Shown piece by piece: positions 1-12,327 of a DNA stretch of 64,000 nucleotides. Each line of letters opens with the position of its first letter. Position 1 is the stretch's first letter. The position numbers and the translations under genes are program-made. This DNA comes from Staphylococcus simiae (GTDB taxonomy: Bacteria > Bacillota > Bacilli > Staphylococcales > Staphylococcaceae). The DNA lies in the NCBI RefSeq assembly GCF_002902085.1, contig NZ_PPQR01000025.1:23458-87457 (forward strand). The letters are read 5' to 3'. The notes below the pieces were generated by a model. It worked only from the letters and a program-made list of their open reading frames with translations. It had not been told where the DNA came from and did not search any database.

Positions 1-699
1 CTGAAAATGACGATGATTATTGGCTTTCTATCAACGTTGTTATCGATGTTAGCCGGTGATTTATCTGCTAAGTTCTTACACCAAGTACAACCAGAGAAAT
101 TAGCAGCATATGAATGGCATTTTGATACGTCTTCTCATGCAAATTTAGTGTTATTTGGTGTGCTAAATGAAAAAACACAAGAAGTAAGTGGAGCAATTGA
201 AATACCAGGTGTATTGAGTTTCTTAGCTGATAATAGTTTTAAAACGACAGTTAAAGGATTAAATGAATTTCCTAAGAATGACTTACCACCAATGATTGTG
301 CATTATTTCTTCGATTTAATGGTAAGTATGGGCATTTTATGCTTTGTTATATCAGGACTGTATGTTCTAACACTAATTTTTAAAAAATTACGTAAGTACA
401 CAACACATAAATGGATGCTTTACGGTATTTTACTTACAGGCCCAGCATCGATGTTAGCTATTGAATTTGGTTGGTTCCTAACAGAAATGGGAAGACAACC
501 TTGGATAGTTAGAGGTTATATGCGCGTAGCACAAGCAGCTACACAAGCTGGTGGAATTACGCTTGTGACAATATTGTTTGGTATTCTATACTTTATTTTA
601 ATGTTTACAAGTGCATATGTACTTATTAGAATGTTTAAAAACAAGCCGGCTCATAAAGACATTAATCAATTAATAACTTCTAAAGGAGGGGTAAAATGA
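1..699 (+). CDS. cydA: Cytochrome bd quinol oxidase subunit I, 3' part (5' end outside window)
   Basis: The frame is open from base 1, so this is the C-terminal half of a protein of usually about 450 residues. CydA carries haems b558, b595 and d in the membrane and passes electrons from quinol to oxygen. Visible features are three hydrophobic segments (about residues 105-125, 137-158 and 180-207 counting from the ATG at base 7) and the family signature GRQPW just after a Trp/Glu-rich helix end. The stop overlaps the cydB start in an ATGA arrangement, so the two subunits are translationally coupled. The first half, including the first haem ligand, cannot be assessed. Confidence 0.95.
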   Translation: MKMTMIIGFLSTLLSMLAGDLSAKFLHQVQPEKLAAYEWHFDTSSHANLVLFGVLNEKTQEVSGAIEIPGVLSFLADNSFKTTVKGLNEFPKNDLPPMIVHYFFDLMVSMGILCFVISGLYVLTLIFKKLRKYTTHKWMLYGILLTGPASMLAIEFGWFLTEMGRQPWIVRGYMRVAQAATQAGGITLVTILFGILYFILMFTSAYVLIRMFKNKPAHKDINQLITSKGGVK

Positions 700-1712
700 T
701 ATATGCATATATAGGTATAACAGTACTATGGTTATTTTTATTTTGTTATGTCATTATTGCCTCTATTGATTTTGGCGCAGGCTTCTTTGCATTACATTCT
801 AAAATAACAGGTAATGACAAAAAAACGAATCATTTGATTTCACGTTACTTAAACCCCGTTTGGGAAGTAACAAATGTATTCTTTGTATTTTTCTTTGTTG
901 GATTTGTAGGCTTTTTCCCTGAATCAGTTAAGTATTTAGGAACAGTTTTACTTGTGCCAGGTTCCATTGCACTTATAATGATTTCATTACGTAATAGTTT
1001 TTATGCATTTGAAAATTATGGGCAAGACACTAAACTGTCTTGGATGGTTATGTACGGAGTTACTGGTTTATTGATTCCAGCGTCATTAGCAACTGCGTTA
1101 ACAATTACAGAAGGTGGTTATATTTCAGAAAATCATGGGCACGTTGATTTAGAGTGGTTGCAGCTCTTTTTAAGTCCATTTGCATGGTCGGTCGTATTTC
1201 TGGCTATTATTTCTGTATTGTATATTTCTTCTGGATTTTTAACATTTTACGCTCATAAAGCTGAAGATAAACCAGCTTATGAATTAACAAGAATGTGGCA
1301 TATCTTCTGGGGACTTCCAATGATAATTATTTCATTATTTGTTTTCCTGTCCTTAAGAATACAAAATTCAGAACATTTTTATACCGCAATTTTTGATTAT
1401 TGGTGGATGTTTGGTTTAAGTTTTATCTTTTTCTGTGTAGCATTATTGTTAACAATCTTAAAAAGAAATCATGGTGTAGCATTTGTTATGGTCATTTTAC
1501 AAATGTTGCTGGCATTTTTCGGATATGGTATGAGTAAATTACCTTATTTACTGTACCCATTTGTTAAAATTACCGATGCTCATGTGAACCCTGAAATGGG
1601 ATGGGCATTAGTTATTGCATTTATTTTAGGTTTACTTTTATTAGTACCATCGTTAATATTATTATTAAGACTATTTGTTTTCGATAAAGATTACGTAGAA
1701 GGAAAGAAATAG
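696..1712 (+). CDS. cydB: Cytochrome bd quinol oxidase subunit II
   Basis: 338-residue polytopic membrane protein with about eight to nine hydrophobic helices and the short charged C-terminus typical of CydB, the partner of CydA in the bd-type terminal oxidase used at low oxygen. Its start is set by a strong AAAGGAGGGG Shine-Dalgarno inside the end of cydA and overlaps the cydA stop by 4 bases. The conserved N-terminal WxxL...DFGAG region is present (IDFGAGFF near residue 25). A terminator-like hairpin follows within 15 bases, so the operon is probably just cydAB. Confidence 0.95.
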   Translation: MIYAYIGITVLWLFLFCYVIIASIDFGAGFFALHSKITGNDKKTNHLISRYLNPVWEVTNVFFVFFFVGFVGFFPESVKYLGTVLLVPGSIALIMISLRNSFYAFENYGQDTKLSWMVMYGVTGLLIPASLATALTITEGGYISENHGHVDLEWLQLFLSPFAWSVVFLAIISVLYISSGFLTFYAHKAEDKPAYELTRMWHIFWGLPMIIISLFVFLSLRIQNSEHFYTAIFDYWWMFGLSFIFFCVALLLTILKRNHGVAFVMVILQMLLAFFGYGMSKLPYLLYPFVKITDAHVNPEMGWALVIAFILGLLLLVPSLILLLRLFVFDKDYVEGKK

Positions 1713-1721
1713 CAGTAATTT

Positions 1722-1771
1722 ACCCCAACTGTAATTGAACGCTTATAGTGTCAATCGATAGTTGGGGTTGT
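1722..1771 (+). terminator. Hairpin after cydB
   Basis: 9-bp perfect inverted repeat ACCCCAACT / AGTTGGGGT (1722-1730 and 1760-1768), with a second ATTGA/TCAAT pairing inside the loop and a weak T-rich stretch after it. Probably the end of the cydAB transcript; the interrupted T run lowers confidence. Confidence 0.5.
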
Positions 1772-1829
1772 TATTGTATTGATTATCCTAACTATTAACA
1801 ATCAATTTTATTAATGATGGAGGATATGT

Positions 1830-2492
1830 ATGGGTAAAGAGTATGTAGTAATAGGTTTAGGTCGTTTTGGTGGAAGTATTGTAAGGGAATTAAATGCATT
1901 AGATATGGATGTCATGGCGATAGATTATGATGAAAATAGAGTGAATGAATATAGTGATATTGCAACACATGCGGTGGTGGCAGATACCACAGACGAAGCA
2001 GTGATGAAAAGTTTAGGCATTAGAAATTTTGATCATGTCATTGTTGCTATAGGTGAAAATATACAATCTAGTACTTTAACAACATTGATATTAAAAGAAC
2101 TAGGTGTAAAAAAAGTTACCGCAAAAGCACAAAATGATTATCATGCTAAAATATTAAATAAAATAGGTGCAGATACTGTAGTACATCCAGAGCGTGATAT
2201 GGGTCGTAGAATTGCACATAATGTTGCCAGTGCGAGCGTACTTGATTATTTAGAATTAGCAGATGAACATTCAATCGTTGAATTAAAGGCTACTGAAAAA
2301 ATGGCAGGACAGTCAATTATTGAATTAGATATTAGAGCGCAATATGGCATAAATATTATTGCTATAAAAAGAGGTAAAGATTTTATTATCTCACCTAATC
2401 CTAACTTGAATTTAGAAATAGGGGATATACTAATAATGATCGGACATGATAACGATTTAAGTCGTTTTGAAAAAAATATTGCTACAAAATAA
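1830..2492 (+). CDS. ktrA: Cytosolic regulatory (RCK) subunit of Ktr potassium uptake system
   Basis: 220 residues: N-terminal Rossmann RCK_N domain with the nucleotide-binding GLGRFGG loop (residues 9-15) and acidic Asp32 at the end of strand 2, then an RCK_C domain from about residue 135. In the family this subunit forms an octameric ring that gates a KtrB/KtrD membrane pore; the S. aureus protein is known as a c-di-AMP receptor through RCK_C. No pore gene is adjacent, consistent with the unlinked arrangement in staphylococci. ATG follows GGAGGATAT. Could equally be named ktrC after Bacillus. Confidence 0.92.
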   Translation: MGKEYVVIGLGRFGGSIVRELNALDMDVMAIDYDENRVNEYSDIATHAVVADTTDEAVMKSLGIRNFDHVIVAIGENIQSSTLTTLILKELGVKKVTAKAQNDYHAKILNKIGADTVVHPERDMGRRIAHNVASASVLDYLELADEHSIVELKATEKMAGQSIIELDIRAQYGINIIAIKRGKDFIISPNPNLNLEIGDILIMIGHDNDLSRFEKNIATK

Positions 2493-2531
2493 AGATTTAA
2501 TACAAATATTAAGTCTAAGTACATAAGAATC

Positions 2532-2574
2532 AAAAATAAGCACTCACCATAAATTATATGATGAGTGCTTATTT

Positions 2575-2576
<2 letters not shown>
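2532..2576. terminator. Bidirectional terminator between ktrA and rnjA
   Basis: 15-bp arms (AAAAATAAGCACTCA at 2532-2546 and its complement at 2562-2576) flanked by A and T runs, between convergent genes. The right arm contains the rnjA stop codon (TTA at 2575-2577 on the plus strand). Confidence 0.85.
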
Positions 2577-4475
<1,899 letters not shown>

Positions 4476-4900
4476 GTTAAAAATTCCTCCTAAGAATATC
4501 TGTTTATTTATAGTTAATCCTAGTAAATATGGATGTACCTTTAAATTTTGTGTTATAACGTTTAGTTGTTTGAAAATCTTTAATTTAAAAAGTAATCGTC
4601 ATTTCACTTCATGTTACTAGGGTAATCTTGTCGTTCAAATTTGAAAATTAGACAAAATATCTAAAATTTCAGTTACATATTATTTTACATGATGAACCAC
4701 AATAAATAAAGCAGTTTATCTTATTGATAGACTAGGATTAGAGAATTTGATCAACATTAAATTGTCTAGTAATTTTTATTTTTAACAGTAAAAATAATTA
4801 AGGTTAGTATTACATTGAAATGAAAGGCGAGCATCTACGAAAGTAGTATTGGAAAATTTACTTTATCTTTTCTCTCATAATTAGATAGGGGTTTTAGAGT
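4476..4900. other. Gene-free stretch upstream of rpoY
   Basis: About 430 AT-rich bases with no open frame of convincing size and no strong hairpin. It must contain the promoter of the rpoY-rnjA operon on the minus strand, but I could not pick one -35/-10 pair over others. Confidence 0.5.
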
Positions 4901-4939
4901 ACTAAAAAAGCTTGGAGCGTTAATAATTAACTCCAAGCT
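4901..4939 (-). terminator. Terminator of def
   Basis: Inverted repeat AGCTTGGAG (4909-4917) / CTCCAAGCT (4931-4939); read on the minus strand the stem is followed by a run of six T (complement of 4903-4909). Lies 33 bases past the def stop. Confidence 0.8.
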
Positions 4940-4971
4940 AACAATTTCTACTGATGAATAACTAATTATAT

Positions 4972-5523
4972 TTACACTTCGACAGCATCTGGATGTGGTT
5001 GTAATGGGTGATCTTTATCAATATGATCATAAAACATAACACCATTTAAATGGTCGATTTCATGTTGAAAGACAATCGCAGGATATCCTTTTAAACGAAG
5101 GTTGATATCATTGCCATCGATGTCTTTAGCTTTAATGGTAACTCTATGATGACGATGTACTAATCCAGGAATATTTTCATCAACACTTAAACAACCTTCT
5201 CCTGTAGGTAAATATGCTTCTTGAATACTATGACTCATTATTTTAGGATTCACTAACATATAGTCATAGGATTTGCCATTACCATCATCAGGAAGATAAA
5301 CAGCAATCATTCTTTTGGCAACATTGATTTGTGGTGCAGCTAAGCCTACACCTGATCGAAGACCGTAGCGTTTTGAGATTTCATCATCTTGACTATTAAT
5401 CAAAAACTCTCTCATTGCTTTTAAAGTTTCTTTATCTTCATTAGAGAGAGGTAACTTTACTTCATTGGCTTTTTCACGAAGTGTTGGATGTCCGTCTCTA
5501 ATAATATCTTTCATAGTTAACAA
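4972..5523 (-). CDS. def: Peptide deformylase, TTG start
   Basis: Removes the formyl group from N-terminal Met of nascent proteins; Fe/Zn metalloenzyme. All three deformylase motifs are visible: [14 protein letters not shown] and HEIDH. A longer frame opens at 5574, but the best start is TTG at 5523-5521: it lies 7 bases after AAGGAAGG, gives 183 residues (the length I recall for S. aureus Def) and begins M-LTMKDII like that protein. Transcribed away from the ykyA-pdh genes, ending at its own terminator. Residues near the active site are intact. Confidence 0.95.
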   Translation of the reverse strand: MLTMKDIIRDGHPTLREKANEVKLPLSNEDKETLKAMREFLINSQDDEISKRYGLRSGVGLAAPQINVAKRMIAVYLPDDGNGKSYDYMLVNPKIMSHSIQEAYLPTGEGCLSVDENIPGLVHRHHRVTIKAKDIDGNDINLRLKGYPAIVFQHEIDHLNGVMFYDHIDKDHPLQPHPDAVEV

Positions 5524-5823
5524 ACTAAACACCTTCCTTTTCATCATTTTATTAATCTGTGATCTTATGATCACTCATTTTTATAGTTTTTAAGTTTTGT
5601 GTTATATTAACTACTTAAATGCTTTGTGACCATCATATAATATTCTAAGGTCCAACTATTTTAATTGTATCGTCTTTAGAATTAGCGTATGCTTGAACCA
5701 CATTTGATACATTAAATAAATATTAATCTAACTTAAAAAGTATAGTACAGAGAATAGAAGTGTCAATAGTTATGTTTTAAGTTGGCTTTAGTTAATAATG
5801 ATTGCATGTTATTTAATTCAAAA

Positions 5824-5852
5824 TTGATTTTTATCATTAAATTATTTATGAT
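5824..5852 (+). promoter_or_regulatory. Candidate sigma-A promoter for ykyA
   Basis: TTGATT (5824-5829) and TATGAT (5847-5852) separated by 17 bases, about 30 bases before the lipoprotein start. Pattern match only. Confidence 0.5.
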
Positions 5853-5882
5853 TAATTTTATATAGTAAGTGGAGGTACCAAA

Positions 5883-6509
5883 ATGAAATTTGGAAAAATA
5901 TTAGGAGCAGTTCTTGCATCAAGTATATTACTTGCAGGATGTACAACAGATAAGAAAGAAATTAAAGCATACTCAGATCAAGTTCAAAAAGCATTTGATG
6001 ATGAGAAACCTATTAATTCTATTAGTAAGAAAATAAATTCTTTAGAAGAGAAAAAGAAAAAATTATCTTCTAAGGTTAATAGTCAAGATCCACAAGTTAG
6101 AGAAAAAACAGCAACAGAATTAGTAGATAATGCAGATAAACGTTTAAAAGAGTTTAAAAAAGAAGAAGATAAAATAGATGAATCTCAAAAAGATTTTAAA
6201 AAAGCTGAAAAATATATCAGCAATATTAAAAACGATACTAAGAAAAAAGAAGTTGAAGAATTAGATAATGCTTTGAAAGATAAATATAAAGCACATGAAG
6301 CATATGCATCAGCTTATAAAAACGGTATTAAAGCTGAAAAAGCATTATTTACTTATCTTAATCAAGACAATGCAACGCAATCTGGTGTAGATGAGAAATC
6401 TAAAGATGTTGAAAAGGCATTCAAAAAAATGAACGAGAAATTTAATAAGTATGCTAAAGCAATGAACAAAGTTACTAAAGAAAAGCAAGATGTAGATCAA
6501 TTGAAATAA
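5883..6509 (+). CDS. ykyA: YkyA-family cell-wall-associated lipoprotein
   Basis: 208 residues. A lipoprotein signal peptide ends in the lipobox LLAGC with Cys20 as the lipidated residue. The rest is highly charged, Lys/Glu-rich and strongly helical, probably a long coiled coil (about residues 45-200), as in the YkyA 'putative cell-wall binding lipoprotein' family (PF10368). Bacillus ykyA also lies between a deformylase gene and pdhA, so the context supports the assignment. Start follows GGAGG. The molecular function is not known; it is expected to be anchored on the outer face of the membrane. Confidence 0.85.
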   Translation: MKFGKILGAVLASSILLAGCTTDKKEIKAYSDQVQKAFDDEKPINSISKKINSLEEKKKKLSSKVNSQDPQVREKTATELVDNADKRLKEFKKEEDKIDESQKDFKKAEKYISNIKNDTKKKEVEELDNALKDKYKAHEAYASAYKNGIKAEKALFTYLNQDNATQSGVDEKSKDVEKAFKKMNEKFNKYAKAMNKVTKEKQDVDQLK

Positions 6510-6520
6510 TAAATCAGACT

Positions 6521-6573
6521 GATACAGATATGGTGAAACAACTAATACAGTTGCTCATATCTGTATCTTTTAT
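6521..6573 (+). terminator. Terminator of ykyA
   Basis: 12-bp perfect stem GATACAGATATG (6521-6532) / CATATCTGTATC (6556-6567) followed by TTTTATAT. Separates the lipoprotein gene from pdhA, which has its own promoter just after. Confidence 0.85.
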
Positions 6574-6599
6574 ATTGAAACAGAACTTTCTCAAATAGT

Positions 6600-6628
6600 T
6601 TAACAGTATTAATCTTTTATGATACAAT
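6600..6628 (+). promoter_or_regulatory. Promoter of the pdh operon
   Basis: TTAACA (6600-6605), 17-base spacer, TACAAT (6623-6628), between the ykyA terminator and pdhA. One and one mismatches to the sigma-A consensus. Confidence 0.65.
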
Positions 6629-6682
6629 TAATAAGGATAAAATGAATTTCTATACAATTATGGGAAAGGTATGGTGAATTGA

Positions 6683-7795
<1,113 letters not shown>

Positions 7796-7798
7796 GCC

Positions 7799-8776
7799 AT
7801 GGCACAAATGACAATGGTTCAAGCGATTAATGATGCGCTTAAAACTGAACTTAAAAATGACCAAGATGTATTAGTTTTTGGTGAAGACGTTGGTGTTAAC
7901 GGCGGTGTTTTCCGTGTTACTGAAGGATTACAAAAAGAATTTGGTGAAGATAGAGTATTTGATACACCATTAGCTGAATCAGGTATCGGTGGTTTAGCAT
8001 TAGGTTTAGCAGTTGAAGGATTCCGTCCAGTAATGGAAGTTCAATTCTTAGGCTTCGTGTTCGAAGTATTTGATGCAATTGCTGGTCAAATCGCACGTAC
8101 TCGTTTCCGTTCTGGTGGTACAAAAACTGCACCAGTAACTATACGTAGTCCATTTGGTGGTGGCGTTCATACACCTGAGTTACACGCTGATAACTTAGAA
8201 GGTATCTTAGCTCAATCACCTGGTCTTAAAGTTGTTATTCCTTCTGGTCCATATGACGCTAAAGGTTTATTGATTTCTTCAATTAGAAGTAATGATCCAG
8301 TTGTATACTTAGAACATATGAAATTATATCGTTCATTCCGTGAAGAAGTTCCTGAAGAAGAATATACAATTGATATTGGTAAAGCTAGTGTTAAAAAAGA
8401 AGGTAACGATATTTCATTAATTACTTATGGTGCAATGGTTCAAGAATCAATGAAAGCTGCAGAAGAACTTGAAAAAGAAGGATATTCAGTAGAAGTTATC
8501 GATTTACGTACTGTACAACCAATCGATATCGAAACTTTAGTTGCTTCTGTTGAAAAAACTGGCCGTGCTGTAGTAATCCAAGAAGCACAACGTCAAGCTG
8601 GTGTTGGAGCACAAGTAGTAGCAGAATTAAGTGAACGTGTCATCTTATCATTAGATGCACCAATCGGAAGAGTGGCTGCAGCTGATACAGTTTATCCATT
8701 CACTCAAGCTGAAAATGTTTGGTTACCAAATAAAAATGACATCGTAGAAAAAGCTAAAGAAACTTTAGAATTTTAA
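7799..8776 (+). CDS. pdhB: Pyruvate dehydrogenase E1 component, beta subunit
   Basis: 325 residues of the transketolase-type beta subunit: N-terminal pyrimidine-binding domain with FGEDVG (27-32) and the conserved [14 protein letters not shown] stretch, and a C-terminal transketolase domain with DLRTVQPID. It forms the alpha2beta2 E1 with PdhA, with the ThDP held at the interface. The gap to pdhC (90 bases) is the largest in the operon and contains a hairpin. Confidence 0.97.
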   Translation: MAQMTMVQAINDALKTELKNDQDVLVFGEDVGVNGGVFRVTEGLQKEFGEDRVFDTPLAESGIGGLALGLAVEGFRPVMEVQFLGFVFEVFDAIAGQIARTRFRSGGTKTAPVTIRSPFGGGVHTPELHADNLEGILAQSPGLKVVIPSGPYDAKGLLISSIRSNDPVVYLEHMKLYRSFREEVPEEEYTIDIGKASVKKEGNDISLITYGAMVQESMKAAEELEKEGYSVEVIDLRTVQPIDIETLVASVEKTGRAVVIQEAQRQAGVGAQVVAELSERVILSLDAPIGRVAAADTVYPFTQAENVWLPNKNDIVEKAKETLEF

Positions 8777-8791
8777 TATAATAACTAAAAA

Positions 8792-8827
8792 ACGTTAACG
8801 AATGTTAAATCGTATTTAACTAAACGT
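8792..8827 (+). other. Intercistronic hairpin between pdhB and pdhC
   Basis: GTTAAAT (8804-8810) pairs with ATTTAAC (8814-8820); flanking ACGTT (8792-8796) and AACGT (8823-8827) can pair outside it. No T run follows, so not a classic terminator; it may stabilise or mark processing of the pdh mRNA. Confidence 0.4.
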
Positions 8828-8866
8828 AAAAATGATTAATTTACGAAATCTTAGGAGGGCAAAAAC

Positions 8867-10156
8867 GTGGCATTTGAATTTAGATTACCCGATATCGGGG
8901 AAGGTATCCACGAAGGTGAAATTGTAAAATGGTTTGTTAAAGCTGGAGATACTATCGAAGAAGATGATGTGTTAGCAGAAGTTCAAAATGACAAATCAGT
9001 TGTAGAAATTCCTTCACCAGTTTCAGGTACTGTTGAAGAAGTATTAGTTGAAGAAGGAACTGTAGCAGTAGTAGGAGATATTATTGTGAAAATTGACGCT
9101 CCTGATGCTGAAGAAATGCAATTTAAAGGACATGACTCAGACGATTCAGCTAAAGAAGAAGTAACACAAGAGGAAGCGCCAGCACAAGCAACTCAAGAAG
9201 CTAGTCAAACTGAAGAAGTTGATGAAAGTAAAACAGTTAAAGCAATGCCTTCTGTACGTAAATATGCACGTGAAAAAGGTGTTAACATTAAAGCTGTTTC
9301 AGGTTCAGGTAAAAATGGTCGTATTACAAAAGAAGATGTAGATGCATACTTAAATGGTGGTGCACCAGCAGCTTCTAATGAATCTGTGGCTTCAAGTAAT
9401 GAATCTGCAACTGAAACAACATCAGCACCAGCAGCTGTGTCAACAGAGGGTGAATTCCCAGAAACAACTGAAAAAATCCCTGCAATGCGTAAAGCAATCG
9501 CTAAAGCAATGGTTAACTCTAAACATACGGCTCCTCACGTAACATTAATGGATGAAATTGATGTTCAAGAACTTTGGGATCACCGTAAGAAATTCAAAGA
9601 AATTGCTGCTGAACAAGGTACTAAACTAACATTCTTACCTTACGTTGTAAAAGCACTTGTTTCTGCATTGAAAAAATATCCAGCACTTAATACTTCATTC
9701 AACGAAGAATCTGGTGAAATCGTGCATAAACATTACTGGAATATCGGTATTGCAGCTGATACTGAAAGAGGTTTATTAGTACCAGTTGTTAAACATGCAG
9801 ACCGTAAATCTATGTTCCAAATTTCAGATGAAATTAATGAATTAGCTGTTAAAGCTCGTGATGGTAAATTAACTGCTGATGAAATGAAAGGTGCTACATG
9901 CACAATCAGTAATATCGGTTCAGCTGGTGGACAATGGTTCACTCCAGTTATCAATCACCCAGAAGTAGCAATCTTAGGAATCGGCCGTATTGCTCAAAAA
10001 CCAATCGTTAAAGATGGTGAAATCGTTGCAGCACCAGTATTATCATTGTCTCTAAGTTTCGACCACAGACAAATTGATGGTGCAACAGGTCAAAACGCAA
10101 TGAATCACATTAAACGTTTATTAAATAATCCAGAATTATTATTAATGGAGGGGTAA
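8867..10156 (+). CDS. pdhC: Pyruvate dehydrogenase E2, dihydrolipoyl acetyltransferase (GTG start)
   Basis: 429 residues in the usual E2 order: one lipoyl domain (1-80, lipoylated Lys43 in NDKS), an Ala/Glu-rich linker, an E1/E3-binding peripheral domain (about 126-163, [10 protein letters not shown]...GRITKEDV), a second Ala/Ser/Thr-rich linker, and the catalytic core (about 195-429) ending with the active-site DHRQIDG (His400, Asp404). Start is GTG at 8867, 8 bases after AGGAGG; no ATG competes. Forms the structural core of the PDH complex and transfers acetyl to CoA. Confidence 0.97.
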   Translation: MAFEFRLPDIGEGIHEGEIVKWFVKAGDTIEEDDVLAEVQNDKSVVEIPSPVSGTVEEVLVEEGTVAVVGDIIVKIDAPDAEEMQFKGHDSDDSAKEEVTQEEAPAQATQEASQTEEVDESKTVKAMPSVRKYAREKGVNIKAVSGSGKNGRITKEDVDAYLNGGAPAASNESVASSNESATETTSAPAAVSTEGEFPETTEKIPAMRKAIAKAMVNSKHTAPHVTLMDEIDVQELWDHRKKFKEIAAEQGTKLTFLPYVVKALVSALKKYPALNTSFNEESGEIVHKHYWNIGIAADTERGLLVPVVKHADRKSMFQISDEINELAVKARDGKLTADEMKGATCTISNIGSAGGQWFTPVINHPEVAILGIGRIAQKPIVKDGEIVAAPVLSLSLSFDHRQIDGATGQNAMNHIKRLLNNPELLLMEG

Positions 10157-10160
10157 AAAC

Positions 10161-11567
10161 ATGGTAGTTGGAGATTTCCCAATTGAAACAGATACTATTG
10201 TAATCGGAGCAGGTCCTGGTGGATATGTAGCAGCAATTCGTGCAGCACAATTAGGACAAAAAGTAACAATCGTTGAGAAAGGTAATTTAGGTGGTGTATG
10301 CTTAAACGTTGGTTGTATTCCTTCAAAAGCATTACTACATGCATCTCATCGTTTCGTTGAAGCACAACATTCAGAAAACTTAGGTGTTATTGCTGAAAGT
10401 GTTTCTTTAAAATTTGACAAAGTTCAAGAATTCAAATCATCTGTAGTTAATAAATTAACTGGTGGTGTTGAAGGGTTACTTAAAGGTAACAAAGTTGACA
10501 TCGTTAAAGGTGAAGCTTACTTTGTTGACAGCAACAGCTTAAGAGTTATGGATGAAAAAAGTGCTCAGACTTATAACTTCAAAAACGCAATTATTGCAAC
10601 AGGTTCAAGACCAATTGAAATTCCTAATTTCAAATTTGGTCAACGCGTCATTGATTCAACTGGTGCTTTAAATTTACAAGAAGTTCCTGGTAAACTTGTT
10701 GTAGTTGGTGGCGGTTATATCGGATCAGAACTTGGTACTGCTTTTGCTAACTTTGGTTCAGAAGTTACTATTTTAGAAGGTGCTAAAGATATTTTAGGTG
10801 GTTTCGAAAAACAAATGACTCAACCTGTTAAAAAAGGCATGAAAGAAAAAGGCGTTGAAATCGTTACTGAAGCAATGGCTAAATCAGCTGAAGAAACAGA
10901 TAACGGTGTTAAAGTAACTTATGAAGCTAAAGGTGAAGAACATACAATTGAAGCTGACTATGTATTAGTTACAGTTGGACGTCGTCCAAATACTGATGAA
11001 CTAGGATTAGAAGAACTAGGTCTTAAATTTGCTGATCGCGGTTTATTAGAAGTAGATAAACAAAGCCGTACATCAATTAGTAATATTTACGCTATTGGTG
11101 ACATCGTTCCAGGTTTACCACTTGCTCATAAAGCAAGTTATGAAGCAAAAGTTGCTGCTGAAGCAATTGATGGTCAAGCTGCTGAAGTTGATTACATTGG
11201 TATGCCAGCGGTATGTTTCACTGAACCAGAATTAGCTACTGTTGGTTATTCTGAAGCGCAAGCTAAAGAAGAAGGCTTAGCTATTAAAGCTTCTAAATTC
11301 CCATACGCAGCTAATGGTCGTGCTTTATCATTAGACGATACTAATGGTTTCGTTAAGTTAATCACTCTAAAAGAAGATAATACATTAATCGGAGCTCAAG
11401 TCGTTGGTACTGGTGCATCTGATATGATTTCTGAATTAGGATTAGCTATTGAAGCTGGTATGAATGCTGAAGATATCGCTTTAACTGTACATGCTCACCC
11501 AACATTAGGTGAAATGTCAATGGAAGCTGCTGAAAAAGCAATTGGATATCCAATTCACACTATGTAA
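10161..11567 (+). CDS. pdhD: Dihydrolipoyl dehydrogenase (E3)
   Basis: 468-residue flavoprotein disulfide reductase that reoxidises the lipoyl arm and reduces NAD+. FAD-binding GAGPGG (16-21), redox-active disulfide in CLNVGC (Cys47, Cys52), a second Rossmann GGGYIG for NAD, and the C-terminal His-Glu pair in HAHPTLGE (His446, Glu451). It starts 4 bases after pdhC with ribosome site ATGGAGGGG and closes the operon at a strong terminator. Also likely serves other 2-oxoacid dehydrogenases, as is common for shared E3. Confidence 0.97.
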   Translation: MVVGDFPIETDTIVIGAGPGGYVAAIRAAQLGQKVTIVEKGNLGGVCLNVGCIPSKALLHASHRFVEAQHSENLGVIAESVSLKFDKVQEFKSSVVNKLTGGVEGLLKGNKVDIVKGEAYFVDSNSLRVMDEKSAQTYNFKNAIIATGSRPIEIPNFKFGQRVIDSTGALNLQEVPGKLVVVGGGYIGSELGTAFANFGSEVTILEGAKDILGGFEKQMTQPVKKGMKEKGVEIVTEAMAKSAEETDNGVKVTYEAKGEEHTIEADYVLVTVGRRPNTDELGLEELGLKFADRGLLEVDKQSRTSISNIYAIGDIVPGLPLAHKASYEAKVAAEAIDGQAAEVDYIGMPAVCFTEPELATVGYSEAQAKEEGLAIKASKFPYAANGRALSLDDTNGFVKLITLKEDNTLIGAQVVGTGASDMISELGLAIEAGMNAEDIALTVHAHPTLGEMSMEAAEKAIGYPIHTM

Positions 11568-11601
11568 TTAGCTTTTCATTAATATAATATTGATGGTTTT
11601 A

Positions 11602-11632
11602 GAGTTGCAGTTATTACTGCAACTCTTTTTTT
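11602..11632 (+). terminator. Terminator of the pdh operon
   Basis: Perfect 9-bp stem GAGTTGCAG / CTGCAACTC (11602-11610, 11617-11625), loop TTATTA, then seven T. Confidence 0.93.
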
Positions 11633-11720
11633 AGCATGTTATAATACAAAATTGAAGTGTTTATATATGTAATTTATATATATGGTTTCGTAGAAAGATG
11701 TTAATTTCCATATAAATTAG

Positions 11721-11786
11721 GTTCTTTATTTTTTATGACTGATAAATAAAAGGTGGATAATTATGTATTAGTCCAATTCGGAAGAA
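11721..11786. repeat. Dispersed 66-bp palindromic repeat R1, copy a
   Basis: Starts GGTTCTTTATTTTTTATGAC-like and ends ATTAGTCCAATTCGGAAGA-like, with inverted GACTGAT / ATTAGTC inner arms. The same unit recurs at 18785-18850, 27083-27284 (interrupted), 63048-63113 and as half copies in 41325-41350 and 41549-41625. Confidence 0.75.
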
Positions 11787-11911
11787 AATTTAAATTTAAA
11801 ACACGTGTTACTGACTATTGAAAGTTATTGATTCAATAAAACATCAACATATCATTTTATGACAAACCAAAAATTCAGTATAGAATATATAACATTAAAG
11901 AGGTGATTATA

Positions 11912-12187
11912 ATGGAATATCAATATCCAATAGATTTAGATTGGTCAAATGATGAAATGATGACAGTTATTAATTTTTTCAATAAAGTTGAGCAATATTA
12001 TGAAGCACAAGTTAAAGGACATGAATTTATGGATGCTTATAAGCAATTTAAAAAGATAGTACCTGGTAAAGCACAGGAAAAACAAATATTTAATGAATTT
12101 GAACAAGCGAGTGGTTATAGTAGTTATCATGCTGTACAAGATGTTAAAAACCATCCAGAACAAATGATGTTTAAAAAGAAAGCATAA
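11912..12187 (+). CDS. UPF0223 family protein (YktA-like)
   Basis: 91-residue soluble acidic/aromatic helical protein beginning [12 protein letters not shown], matching the UPF0223 family (Bacillus YktA, conserved in staphylococci next to pdhD). A GTG 9 bases upstream is in frame, but it lies within the ribosome site AAAGAGGTGAT; the ATG at 11912 is better spaced. Function unknown. It stands alone between the pdh terminator and the polyamine operon. Confidence 0.85.
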   Translation: MEYQYPIDLDWSNDEMMTVINFFNKVEQYYEAQVKGHEFMDAYKQFKKIVPGKAQEKQIFNEFEQASGYSSYHAVQDVKNHPEQMMFKKKA

Positions 12188-12240
12188 AGTGTAAATGATG
12201 ATGGTAAATTTTAATTAATTAAATAAAAACTATTGCTAAT

Positions 12241-12317
12241 AAAGCTATAGTTTGGTAACTTTATCAAGTGTTAAACAAAAAGTTTGATAAAAGTAAACCT
12301 TACTATAGCTTTTTTGG
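12241..12317 (+). terminator. Long two-part hairpin with T run, directly before the pot operon
   Basis: Outer arms AAAGCTATAGT (12241-12251) / ACTATAGCTTT (12302-12312) and inner arms around ACTTTATCAA (12258-12267) / TTGATAAAAGT (12284-12294, one bulged A), followed by six T (12310-12315). The T run touches the ribosome site GGTGGTG of the next gene. Either the terminator of the UPF0223 gene or an attenuator of the pot operon. Confidence 0.7.
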
Positions 12318-12327
12318 TGGTGAATAA

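Noticed and set aside
5524..5574. Longer peptide deformylase start at 5574
   Set aside because: It adds 17 residues unlike the family and has no ribosome site; TTG 5523 has AAGGAAGG at correct spacing.
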